Shown: positions 1 through 5,949, counted from the stretch's first letter. The stretch is 5,949 nt of DNA from Clostridia bacterium (GCA_017411885.1 JAFQPF010000162.1:1-5949), one strand, 5' to 3'. Notes: generated by a model from the sequence alone, not told the origin. Program-made: numbers and translations.

Positions 1-1
1 G

Positions 2-685
2 ACAGACGACGGTCAGGCAGGAAAGAACAGCCTGTTGCGCGCTATCTCGGGCGGTCCTATCTACGTCAGCGACAAGATCGGACGCTCCAACAAGGAAATT
101 CTCGATCCGCTCGCATACGACGACGGACGCATCCTCAGATGCGATATTCCCGCACGCCCCACAGCAGACTCGCTCTTTAACGATCCCGAAACCTCAAAGC
201 GTCCGCTTAAGATTTTCAACACCTGCTCGGGCAAGAGATACGGTGTTATCGCCACCTATAACCTCGACAAAGCCGGCAAATCCGTCCGCGGAACGATTTC
301 TCCCGACGACGTTATCGGTCTTGAAGGAGAAGAGTTTGCGGTTTACGAATACAATACCGGAAAATTACGCATGCTAAAGAAGGGCGAATCGTTTAACTAC
401 ACGCTTAAGGATCACGACGATTACCGTCTGTTTATCATCTCTCCCTTTGATAAGAACGGCATCGCGATGCTCGGACGTATAGACAAGTTTATGTCCCCCG
501 TAGCTATACTTGACAGCTTTGACACAAGCTACAGCGTATACGAGGGCGGAAAGATCGCGTTCGTACACAGAGGCAGACGCGCATTCACCGCTGTATGCGA
601 GAGCGGCGAATACAAGGTTGAAAGATCCGGCTCGCTTTGTACCTTTGAGTCAAAGAGAAGCGATCTTCACTTCATACTTAAGTAA
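2..685 (+). CDS. Raffinose synthase/Sip1-like (GH36-related) glycosidase, C-terminal fragment
   Basis: The reading frame is open to the left edge, so only the last 227 residues are present; the TTG at position 35 lies inside the gene and is not the start. The visible part begins at the end of the catalytic barrel, with a stretch reading AISGGPIYVSDK, followed by DGRILRCDIPARPT, DSLF, DP and LKIFN. This order is typical of the raffinose synthase/seed imbibition protein (Sip1) family, related to GH36. The rest is a beta-rich C-terminal domain. Family members act on alpha-galactosides (hydrolysis or galactosyl transfer). The bacterial substrate cannot be read from this fragment, and the catalytic aspartates probably lie upstream of the window. 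No signal peptide can be assessed. The gene ends in TAA just before a strong hairpin. The family call is solid; the exact activity is not. Confidence 0.82.
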   Translation, partial: TDDGQAGKNSLLRAISGGPIYVSDKIGRSNKEILDPLAYDDGRILRCDIPARPTADSLFNDPETSKRPLKIFNTCSGKRYGVIATYNLDKAGKSVRGTISPDDVIGLEGEEFAVYEYNTGKLRMLKKGESFNYTLKDHDDYRLFIISPFDKNGIAMLGRIDKFMSPVAILDSFDTSYSVYEGGKIAFVHRGRRAFTAVCESGEYKVERSGSLCTFESKRSDLHFILK

Positions 686-695
686 AAGAAAGAAG

Positions 696-728
696 GTATG
701 CCTCAGCCGCTTTGCGGTTGAGGCATAC
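696..728 (+). terminator. Perfect 15-bp hairpin between the GH36-like and DUF2156 genes
   Basis: The left arm GTATGCCTCAGCCGC pairs with GCGGTTGAGGCATAC across a TTT loop, with one G-T wobble. It starts 10 bases after the upstream stop codon and could be an intrinsic terminator or an mRNA-stabilising 3' hairpin. The following tract (AGTGTTAATT) is only weakly T-rich on the + strand; the A-rich flank on the left would give a better U-tract in the - direction. The right arm contains GAGG (720-723), a possible ribosome-binding site for the next gene, so a regulatory role is an alternative. The hairpin is certain; its function is inferred. Confidence 0.6.
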
Positions 729-738
729 AGTGTTAATT

Positions 739-1638
739 ATGCTTGATTTCAAACCGATCACGACCGACGATTTCGACGTGATAAAGCCTTATTTTGACAA
801 GGCAGAGCTTTCTGCCGGCATAGTGTTTATGTGGCGCAAGCACTACAATACGAGCTTCGCCATCGCAAACGAAACGCTTATAACCAAAAGCGAATATATG
901 GGCGAGACCCTCTTTTCAATGCCGATAGGCAAAGATGTACCCGGCGCGCTTGAGCTTATGTGCAGGTATGCCGATGAAAACAGCATCGCACCGGTGATAA
1001 GCTTTGTAACAAATGCCGGTCTTGAGCTTTTAGATGGGCTTTATGAATATGCTGCAACCTGTGAGCGTGACCTTGCAGACTACATTTACCTCGCCGAGGA
1101 TTTAGCCTATATGCGCGGAAGAAAATACAGCGGTCAGCGAGGTCATATAAACGCCTTTATAAAAAGCTTTCCGGATTTTGAGTTTAAGGATATTGACAGC
1201 ACTAATATAAACGACGTAAAGCTTTTTTATGCGGACTATCTTGCCAAAAGAGGAAAAACAGACGAAAGCTTTCTTGCCGAAGCGGAAATTCTTCCCGAAA
1301 TATTTGACAATCCCGACCTGTACGGCTTTACGGGGCTTGCTCTTTACACAGAAAAAGGGCTTGTCGCGTTTGCTATGGGCGAGATCGTGGGCGACACGCT
1401 GTGGGAGCATATAGAAAAGGCAGACCCGAGTGTTCGCGGAGCGTATCAGATGATAGCCTCGGGATTTGCAAGATGCTTTGCCGATAAGGTAAAATACGTA
1501 AACCGCGAGGACGATGCGGGCGACGAGGGGCTGAGAAAATCAAAGCTTTCGTATCACCCCTGCCACCTGCTTGAAAAATTTTCGGTTACGCTTATCAGAA
1601 GAAAAACGCCTGTAAGTATGGCGAAAGGCACAGACTGA
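739..1638 (+). CDS. DUF2156 protein (phosphatidylglycerol lysyltransferase C-terminal, GNAT-like family)
   Basis: This encodes 299 residues from ATG 739, close to the usual length of about 300 for stand-alone DUF2156 proteins. Characteristic segments are YIYLAEDLAYMRGRKYSGQR followed by GHINAF (residues 116-140), then LWEHIEKADPSVRGAYQ (221-237), and finally YVNREDDAGDEGLRKSKLSY (253-272) with a following P and LLEKF. These match the family, whose fold is two linked GNAT-like acyltransferase domains and which is related to the catalytic part of MprF. The MprF-type membrane flippase domain is absent and no signal peptide or transmembrane segment is visible, so the protein is probably cytoplasmic. 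Substrate is unknown; aminoacyl or acyl transfer is inferred from the family only. Start choice: MLDFKPIT resembles N-termini of relatives, but no good Shine-Dalgarno precedes ATG 739. GTG 730 lies 6 bases after GAGG (720-723) and is an alternative that adds three residues. Confidence 0.85.
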   Translation: MLDFKPITTDDFDVIKPYFDKAELSAGIVFMWRKHYNTSFAIANETLITKSEYMGETLFSMPIGKDVPGALELMCRYADENSIAPVISFVTNAGLELLDGLYEYAATCERDLADYIYLAEDLAYMRGRKYSGQRGHINAFIKSFPDFEFKDIDSTNINDVKLFYADYLAKRGKTDESFLAEAEILPEIFDNPDLYGFTGLALYTEKGLVAFAMGEIVGDTLWEHIEKADPSVRGAYQMIASGFARCFADKVKYVNREDDAGDEGLRKSKLSYHPCHLLEKFSVTLIRRKTPVSMAKGTD

Positions 1639-1691
1639 TTACCAAAAAACACGGTTTTATCGCCTATTTGACGATTTTTATGAAAACACGG

Positions 1692-1720
1692 TTGACAAAT
1701 CGGTAAATTTGTGGTATCAT
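1692..1720 (+). promoter_or_regulatory. Sigma-A type promoter of the lysine riboswitch-dapA operon
   Basis: A perfect -35 box TTGACA (1692-1697) is separated by 17 bases from the -10 box TATCAT (1715-1720). Transcription would start near 1727, just at the 5' strand of the riboswitch P1 helix, which supports both calls. The rest of the stretch from 1639 to this promoter holds only a weak AAAAC/GTTTT hairpin (1646-1658) and a short direct repeat. No strong terminator for the DUF2156 gene is visible there. Confidence 0.85.
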
Positions 1721-1726
1721 TCAGTT

Positions 1727-1898
1727 AAACAATGATAGAGGCGCGTTGTGCGATCAGTAACCGGGGCTATACGGACTTGTGCAGGTCTATTGCTTCGGCA
1801 AAAGGCGCAGACGCCGAAGAGGGACAGGGCACAGGTCTTCTCTGGTCGGACAGAATAAGAGCTGTCAGACTGTCGCTTTCGCGGAGAGCTATCTGTTT
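1727..1898 (+). ncRNA. Lysine riboswitch (L box) aptamer
   Basis: This leader binds lysine and controls the downstream dapA-dapB-lysA genes. Conserved L-box segments are present in order: AGAGGCGCG (1737-1745), AGTAA (1756-1760), AAAGGCGCAGACGCCGAAG (1801-1819), GCTGTCA (1861-1867) and GGAGAGC (1883-1889). P1 pairs GATAG (1734-1738) with CTATC (1889-1893), extended by AAAC (1727-1730) with GTTT (1895-1898). P2 begins with GCGT (1743-1746) pairing with ACGC (1811-1814), then TGCG (1749-1752) with CGCA (1806-1809). The P2 loop TGTGC (1778-1782) complements GCACA (1829-1833) in the P3 loop, matching the L2-L3 kissing contact known for this class. P4 appears short. Order, pairing and gene context make this a confident call. 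Confidence 0.95.
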
Positions 1899-1943
1899 TA
1901 TAAATGATACGTGTATATCTTTACGTGGATATTTATAAGCGGG
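1892..1943 (+). promoter_or_regulatory. Candidate antiterminator helix of the lysine riboswitch
   Basis: TTATAAAT (1898-1905) is exactly complementary to ATTTATAA (1931-1938), and CTG (1893-1895) can continue the helix with CGG (1940-1942) by two Watson-Crick pairs and a G-T wobble. The helix would use the 3' strand of P1 and the base of the terminator's 5' strand, so it is mutually exclusive with both. That is the expected design of an OFF switch: without lysine this helix forms and transcription continues. The pairing is visible; the switching role is inferred, and the overlap with the terminator stem is small. Confidence 0.5.
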
Positions 1944-1978
1944 CAGTCATCTGTGATGGCTGCTCTGTTTGTTATATT
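1941..1978 (+). terminator. Riboswitch-controlled intrinsic terminator upstream of dapA
   Basis: GGGCAGTCATC (1941-1951) pairs with GATGGCTGCTC (1955-1965) across a TGT loop, giving an 11-bp stem with two G-T wobbles. It is followed by the T-rich tract TGTTTGTTATATT. It lies between the lysine aptamer and dapA, where an L-box expression platform terminator belongs. Lysine binding should stabilise P1 and allow this hairpin to form. A second small hairpin, TGCCGT/ACGGCA with a TTGT loop (1981-1996), follows just before the dapA ribosome-binding site. Confidence 0.88.
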
Positions 1979-2010
1979 ATTGCCGTTTGTACGGCAGAAT
2001 GGAGATCAAT

Positions 2011-2895
2011 ATGAAGAAAACAGTATTTAAGGGTATCGCTACCGCGCTTATCACTCCTCTTGATGAAAACGGCATCAATTACGATAAGTTCGGAAGACTT
2101 ATTGACTGGCAGATCGAAGAAGGAGTAAACGCTCTTGTAGTATGCGGTACTACAGGCGAAGCATCAACTCTCACAGACGAGGAGCACAGAAGTGCAATAA
2201 GCTACGCCGTTAAAAGAGCCGCAGGCAGAGTGCCGGTCATCGCAGGCACGGGAAGCAACGACACCGATTACGCCCTTGAGCTTTCGGCACACGCAGTAAG
2301 CGCAGGCGCAGACGCGCTTTTAGTGGTTACTCCCTACTACAACAAGGCGACTCAAAAGGGACTTTACAATATGTTCACCAAGATCGCGGACGCATCCGAA
2401 AAGCCGATAATTCTTTACAACGTGCCCTCACGTACAGGAGTTAATATTGAACCCAAGACCTATGAGGCTCTTGCGGAGCATAACAACATCGTCGGCATCA
2501 AGGAAGCAAACGGAAATATATCCAAGATAGTTGAAACTATGGCACGCGTTCGCGGAAAGCTCGATCTTTATTCGGGTAACGACGATCAGATCGTTCCGCT
2601 TATGGCGCTCGGCGGCATCGGTGCTATCTCGGTGCTTTCAAACGTATTGCCGAAGGAAAGCGTTATGATAACAGACAGCTTCTTCAAGGGCGACATTCAG
2701 AAGAGCGCAGAGCTTCAGTGTAAGTATCACGATCTTATAGACGCTCTCTTCTGCGAGGTCAACCCGATCCCCGTTAAGGCGGCTATGGCGGCTATGGGCT
2801 TCTGCGACAATTACTTACGTCTTCCCCTGACTCCTATGGAAAAGGACAACGAGGAGAAAATGCTCGCTATAATGAAGGCTCACGGCGCGATCTGA
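2011..2895 (+). CDS. dapA: 4-hydroxy-tetrahydrodipicolinate synthase
   Basis: DapA condenses pyruvate with L-aspartate-4-semialdehyde, the first committed step of the diaminopimelate/lysine branch, in the cytoplasm. The product is 294 residues, against 292 for the E. coli enzyme. All key residues are present at a constant offset of three: GTTGE with T47 and T48, Y110 in TPYYNK, the catalytic Y136 in ILYNVPSRTG with R141 binding the substrate carboxylate, and the Schiff-base lysine K164 in GIKEANG. The fold should be a TIM barrel forming a tetramer. The start at ATG 2011 is set by GGAG (2001-2004) six bases upstream and by the MKKTVFKGIATALITP N-terminus; frame-open sequence farther upstream belongs to the riboswitch leader. 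It is the first gene of the operon, 31 bases before dapB, and is controlled by the lysine riboswitch. Confidence 0.97.
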   Translation: MKKTVFKGIATALITPLDENGINYDKFGRLIDWQIEEGVNALVVCGTTGEASTLTDEEHRSAISYAVKRAAGRVPVIAGTGSNDTDYALELSAHAVSAGADALLVVTPYYNKATQKGLYNMFTKIADASEKPIILYNVPSRTGVNIEPKTYEALAEHNNIVGIKEANGNISKIVETMARVRGKLDLYSGNDDQIVPLMALGGIGAISVLSNVLPKESVMITDSFFKGDIQKSAELQCKYHDLIDALFCEVNPIPVKAAMAAMGFCDNYLRLPLTPMEKDNEEKMLAIMKAHGAI

Positions 2896-2926
2896 GTGCC
2901 TTATACTTAAAGGAGTAAAAGTAAAA

Positions 2927-3661
2927 ATGAAGATCATAATAAACGGTGCAGGCGGATTTATGGGGCGCGAGGTCGTAAAGATAGCAAACGAGCGCGACGA
3001 TCTGGAGATCGCGGCACTTGTAGATATTAAGGGCGGCGACGGTATACTCACCTCACTCGCAGATTTTTCGGGCAAAGCCGACGTTATAATAGATTTTTCT
3101 CATCACAGCGCAACCATAGAGCTTATAAATTCTGCTCAAAAGCTCGGCATACCGCTCGTTCTCGCAACTACAGGACACACACCCGAGGAGCTTGATTATA
3201 TAAACGCGCACACCGATAAGATCCCGGTATTTTTCAGCGCAAATATGTCGCTTGGCGTTGCTATGCTCGTAAAGCTTTCACGCGAATGCGCAAAAATTTT
3301 CCCCGATGCCGACATAGAGATCGTTGAAAAGCACCACAACAGGAAGCTTGATGCTCCCAGCGGCACCGCGCTTATGCTGGCAAACGCTCTTACTGAAGAA
3401 AGAGAAAACGCAAAGCTTATTTTCGGACGTTGCGGTCAGGCTAAACGTGAAAAGGGCGAGATCGGTATCCACGCGCTCAGACTCGGAGACGTTGTCGGCG
3501 AGCACGAGATAATAATAGACATGGGCACAGAAACACTTTCGCTCAAGCATACGGCTCATTCACGCGCACTTTTTGCACGCGGTGCAGTTGAAGCGGCGGC
3601 GTTTATTGCAGGTAAAAAGCCGGGCAAATACACTATGACCGAGCTTATTGCAAACAACTGA
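2927..3661 (+). CDS. dapB: 4-hydroxy-tetrahydrodipicolinate reductase
   Basis: DapB uses NAD(P)H to reduce the DapA product to tetrahydrodipicolinate. The protein has 244 residues, shorter than the 273 of E. coli. Much of the difference is a compact segment after the second strand of the nucleotide-binding domain (about residues 34-52). Visible motifs are the dinucleotide-binding GAGGFMGRE (7-15), ATTGHT (80-85), ANMSLGV (105-111), and the signature EKHHNRKLDAPSGTA (134-148), with the catalytic histidine pair H136/H137 and K140. D33 at the end of the second strand probably contacts the nicotinamide cofactor ribose; the E. coli-type Glu-Arg pair is not seen there, so cofactor preference cannot be assumed. 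AAAGGAG (2909-2915) lies 11 bases before ATG 2927. It is the middle gene of the operon, 30 bases before lysA. Confidence 0.97.
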   Translation: MKIIINGAGGFMGREVVKIANERDDLEIAALVDIKGGDGILTSLADFSGKADVIIDFSHHSATIELINSAQKLGIPLVLATTGHTPEELDYINAHTDKIPVFFSANMSLGVAMLVKLSRECAKIFPDADIEIVEKHHNRKLDAPSGTALMLANALTEERENAKLIFGRCGQAKREKGEIGIHALRLGDVVGEHEIIIDMGTETLSLKHTAHSRALFARGAVEAAAFIAGKKPGKYTMTELIANN

Positions 3662-3691
3662 GCCTTAAATAAAAATACAGAGGAACAAAAA

Positions 3692-4990
3692 ATGCTTCAC
3701 ACAAATCTTTCGGTAAACGAAAAAGGCCACCTCGCTCTCGCAGGCGTGGATACGGTCGAAATGGCTGAAAAATACGGCACTCCGCTTTATCTTGTGGACG
3801 AAGAGCGTATAAGGGAAAAGATGCGCACCTATATCGGTGCTATGGGCAAATATTTCCCTGCAGGCTCAATGCCTCTTTTCGCTTCAAAGGCACTCTGCCT
3901 TAAAAAGATATACAAGATTGCAAATGAAGAGGGTATGGGCATTGACCTCGTTTCCCCCGGCGAGCTTTACACCGCAAGAGCGGCAGGCTTCCCGCTTGAA
4001 AAGGCATATTTTCACGGCAACAACAAGACCGATGAGGATATTAAGCTTGCGATAGATTCGGGACTCGGATATTTCGTTGCAGACAACCGCGAGGAGCTTG
4101 ACGCAATAAACCGTATAGCGGGTGAAGCAGGTATTAAGCAGAAGATACTTTTAAGACTCACTCCCGGAATTGATCCTCACACTCACGCCGCGATCACTAC
4201 AGGCAAGGTAGATTCAAAATTCGGAACGGCAATAGAAACCGGTCAGGCTTTTGAGCTTGTAAAGTATATTTTAACCCTCCCCAATATCCTTCTCGAAGGC
4301 TTCCACTGTCATATCGGCTCACAGTGCTTTGAAATAAAGCCCTTCTGCGACGCGGCAGACATTATGATAATGTTTATGGCAAGGGTAAAAAGCGAGCTTG
4401 GTTATCTTACAGAAACGCTCAATCTCGGCGGCGGCTTCGGCGTAAGATACACAGAGGATGACGGAGACATTGATATTGACGAAAGCATAAAGCTTATCGC
4501 AAAGCATATAGACACCACCTGTGCGAGATTCGAGTTTGAAAAGCCGCGTGTGCTTATGGAGCCCGGCAGAAGCATCGTTGCCGATGCAGGAGTTACACTT
4601 TACACAGTCGGAAGTGTCAAGACTATCACGGGCTACAAAAGCTACGTGTCGATAGACGGCGGAATGGCGGACAACCCCAGATACGCGCTTTATCAGTCGG
4701 CGTATACCGTGCTTAACGCAAGCCGTGCAAGCGAGGCACCCGATATTACGGTAACGGTCGGCGGCAGATGCTGCGAAAGTGGCGACCTTATCCAAGAGGG
4801 GGTTAAGATCAAAACCCCTGTCCGCGGAGAAAAGCTTGCAGTTCTCGTTACAGGCGCGTATAACTACGCGATGGCGTCAAACTACAACAGACTTCCCCGC
4901 CCGGCTATGGTAATGATAAAGGACAAAAAGGATACTCTCGTGCTCAGACGCGAAAGCTTTGAGGACCTTATAAGAAACGATTTAGATTAA
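3692..4990 (+). CDS. lysA: Diaminopimelate decarboxylase
   Basis: LysA is a PLP enzyme that decarboxylates meso-diaminopimelate to L-lysine, the last step of the pathway. The 432-residue length is typical. The N-terminal alanine racemase-like barrel carries the PLP lysine K66 in FASKALC. It is followed by HCHIGSQ (205-211), the phosphate-binding GGGFG (246-250) and EPGRS (290-294). The C-terminal beta domain has DGGM (322-325), CESGD (361-365), whose cysteine completes the partner subunit's active site in family members, and GAYNYAMASNYN (388-399) near the substrate. AGAGGA (3679-3684) lies seven bases before ATG 3692. It is the last gene of the riboswitch-controlled operon, and its TAA stop lies within the terminator stem. 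Having dapA, dapB and lysA together couples entry and exit of the pathway to lysine level. Confidence 0.97.
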   Translation: MLHTNLSVNEKGHLALAGVDTVEMAEKYGTPLYLVDEERIREKMRTYIGAMGKYFPAGSMPLFASKALCLKKIYKIANEEGMGIDLVSPGELYTARAAGFPLEKAYFHGNNKTDEDIKLAIDSGLGYFVADNREELDAINRIAGEAGIKQKILLRLTPGIDPHTHAAITTGKVDSKFGTAIETGQAFELVKYILTLPNILLEGFHCHIGSQCFEIKPFCDAADIMIMFMARVKSELGYLTETLNLGGGFGVRYTEDDGDIDIDESIKLIAKHIDTTCARFEFEKPRVLMEPGRSIVADAGVTLYTVGSVKTITGYKSYVSIDGGMADNPRYALYQSAYTVLNASRASEAPDITVTVGGRCCESGDLIQEGVKIKTPVRGEKLAVLVTGAYNYAMASNYNRLPRPAMVMIKDKKDTLVLRRESFEDLIRNDLD

Positions 4991-5030
4991 AAATCATCCC
5001 CGTATGACATCCATACGGGGATGATTTTTA
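4988..5030 (+). terminator. Intrinsic terminator of the dapA-dapB-lysA operon
   Basis: A 19-bp perfect stem (4988-5006 with 5012-5030) encloses the five-base loop ACATC. The core is ATCATCCCCGTATG paired with CATACGGGGATGAT, flanked by an A-run on the left and a T-run on the right, so it can terminate in both directions. The lysA stop codon TAA (4988-4990) forms the base of the stem. Confidence 0.95.
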
Positions 5031-5053
5031 ACATATTCGTAAATATAAGAGAG

Positions 5054-5082
5054 TTGATTTTTAATAAATAAAGTGGTAATAT
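5054..5082 (+). promoter_or_regulatory. Promoter of the downstream membrane protein gene
   Basis: TTGATT (5054-5059) and TAATAT (5077-5082) are 17 bases apart, and TGG immediately before the -10 gives the TGN extension of an extended -10 promoter. It sits between the operon terminator and the start codon at 5120, in AT-rich sequence. Transcription would begin near 5089, leaving a 5' leader of about 30 bases. Confidence 0.7.
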
Positions 5083-5119
5083 TTATATTAAGTATCAAAT
5101 TTTACTACAGGACTGCGTT

Positions 5120-5949
5120 ATGAAGAAAAAAGATAAAAAGAAGAACAGAATAGTTCAGCTTGTCGAAAAGATAAAAGAGGATAAGATCGCCTTTGCGGTC
5201 TACGCGATACTCAGGCTTATAGTTATAATCGTACTCGTGAGAAGTATATTCTTAAGGGAATGGGAAAGCGTTTACGTGTGTGCGCTGACGCTTACATTGC
5301 TTTTACTTCCGCCGTTTGTTGAAAAACAGCTCAATCTCGAGCTACCGACCGCGCTTGAAGTAACAGCATTCGTGTTTGTCTTCTGCGCGGAAATACTCGG
5401 TGAGCTCGGTGCATATTACGTTAAGGTACCCTTCTGGGACGCGGCACTTCATACGACAAGCGGCTTTATCTTTGCCGCATTCGGCTTTTGCTTACTCGAT
5501 CTCTTAAACAGAAACAAAAAGGTAAACCTTACTCCTTTAACACTTACGTTGGTCGCCTTCTGCTTTTCTATGACGGTTGGCGTTGTCTGGGAATTTTTCG
5601 AATTTTCCGCTGACTTTTTCTTCAACACCGATATGCAAAAGGATACGGTAGTCAACGGCTTATACACCGTATTACTTGATCCCACTCTTGAAAACGAGGT
5701 CGTGTCGATCGAAAACATCGTAAAGACCACTCTTGAAACGGCAGATGGTCAAAGTATTGTTATAAATGGATACATTGACATAGGTATTGCCGATACGATG
5801 AAGGATCTGTTCGTAAACTTTATAGGTGCCGTAGTATTCTGTATTTTCGGATATATATACGTTACAAAGCGCGGAAAGCGTGCTTCGCGTATCGTTGCAG
5901 GCTTTGTTCCAAAGGTCGTGTCAAGTGATGAAAAAGAAAGCTTAGACGA
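5120..5949 (+). CDS. Multi-pass membrane protein, YjdF/DUF2238-like, C-terminus cut by the window
   Basis: The frame from ATG 5120 stays open to the right edge, giving 276 residues without a stop. AGGA (5109-5112) is seven bases before the start. The first 22 residues are highly basic (MKKKDKKKNR), suggesting an N-terminus in the cytoplasm. Hydrophobic segments lie at about 23-42, 51-66, 80-97, 109-127, 139-158 and 229-248. Conserved-looking polar residues within or next to membrane segments are FWDAALHTTSG (105-115), VVWEFFEFSAD (156-165), and DTMKDLFVNFIGA (225-237). The pattern WD-x3-H-x2-SG, then WE-x2-E, then D-x3-D-x3-N-x2-GA resembles the YjdF/DUF2238 integral membrane family, whose function is not established. 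A polar stretch of about 55 residues separates the fifth and sixth segments. It has its own promoter and is probably not a lysine gene. The membrane call is firm; the family call is from motif memory. Confidence 0.75.
   Translation, partial: MKKKDKKKNRIVQLVEKIKEDKIAFAVYAILRLIVIIVLVRSIFLREWESVYVCALTLTLLLLPPFVEKQLNLELPTALEVTAFVFVFCAEILGELGAYYVKVPFWDAALHTTSGFIFAAFGFCLLDLLNRNKKVNLTPLTLTLVAFCFSMTVGVVWEFFEFSADFFFNTDMQKDTVVNGLYTVLLDPTLENEVVSIENIVKTTLETADGQSIVINGYIDIGIADTMKDLFVNFIGAVVFCIFGYIYVTKRGKRASRIVAGFVPKVVSSDEKESLD

Noticed and set aside
686..738. The hairpin as a terminator for a - strand gene, since its left flank is A-rich
   Set aside because: No plausible - strand gene lies to its right; the DUF2156 gene fills that region on the + strand.
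1732..1938. An open frame starting at ATG 1732 that could suggest a leader peptide
   Set aside because: It lies wholly inside the lysine riboswitch, has no ribosome-binding site, and its sequence is explained by conserved RNA structure.
1969..2010. In-frame upstream extension of dapA
   Set aside because: It overlaps the terminator tail and has no start signal; ATG 2011 has a well-spaced GGAG and the N-terminus expected for the family.
2777..2797. Short tandem repeat GGCGGCTAT x2 near the end of dapA
   Set aside because: It encodes the KAAMAAMG segment normal for DapA proteins, so it reflects protein sequence rather than a repeat element.
4319..4795. A 158-codon frame on the - strand inside lysA
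   Set aside because: It is antisense to conserved lysA motifs, Cys-rich without a domain pattern, and has no promoter or ribosome-binding site; it is a shadow of the real gene.
5449..5730. A 93-codon frame on the - strand opposite the membrane protein gene
   Set aside because: The + strand frame runs unbroken from 5120 to the window edge with membrane segments and a good promoter, which explains this stretch better.

Overview
The window looks like a chromosomal segment of a Gram-positive, Clostridia-type bacterium, perhaps a gut Oscillospirales/Ruminococcaceae relative. The lineage is inferred from the L-box control of lysine genes, the type of uncharacterised proteins present, and moderate-GC codon use; no rRNA or marker gene confirms it. 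All recognisable genes are on the + strand. I see no mobile element, CRISPR array, tRNA or rRNA.

Layout: (1) Positions 2-685 are the C-terminal part of a raffinose synthase/Sip1-like (GH36-related) alpha-galactoside enzyme, cut by the left edge. (2) A perfect 15-bp hairpin at 696-728 leads directly into a DUF2156 protein (739-1638; lysyl-phosphatidylglycerol synthase C-terminal, GNAT-like family). (3) A 372-bp leader (1639-2010) holds a near-consensus sigma-A promoter, a full lysine riboswitch aptamer, a candidate antiterminator and an intrinsic terminator. (4) The lysine operon follows: dapA (2011-2895), dapB (2927-3661) and lysA (3692-4990). A 19-bp terminator hairpin closes it and contains the lysA stop codon. 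(5) A new promoter with an extended -10 drives a multi-pass membrane protein (5120 to the right edge) resembling the YjdF/DUF2238 family.

The core is a lysine-feedback operon. DapA condenses aspartate semialdehyde with pyruvate, DapB reduces the product to tetrahydrodipicolinate, and LysA decarboxylates meso-diaminopimelate to lysine. The steps between tetrahydrodipicolinate and meso-DAP, and the aspartokinase and aspartate-semialdehyde dehydrogenase steps, are not encoded here. Lysine binding to the leader should favour termination at 1941-1978 and shut the operon off. The flanking genes have their own signals and are probably not part of this pathway.

I found no clearly undescribed system. 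The items most worth a second look are the hairpin that may sequester the DUF2156 ribosome-binding site, the riboswitch expression platform, and the two poorly characterised proteins.
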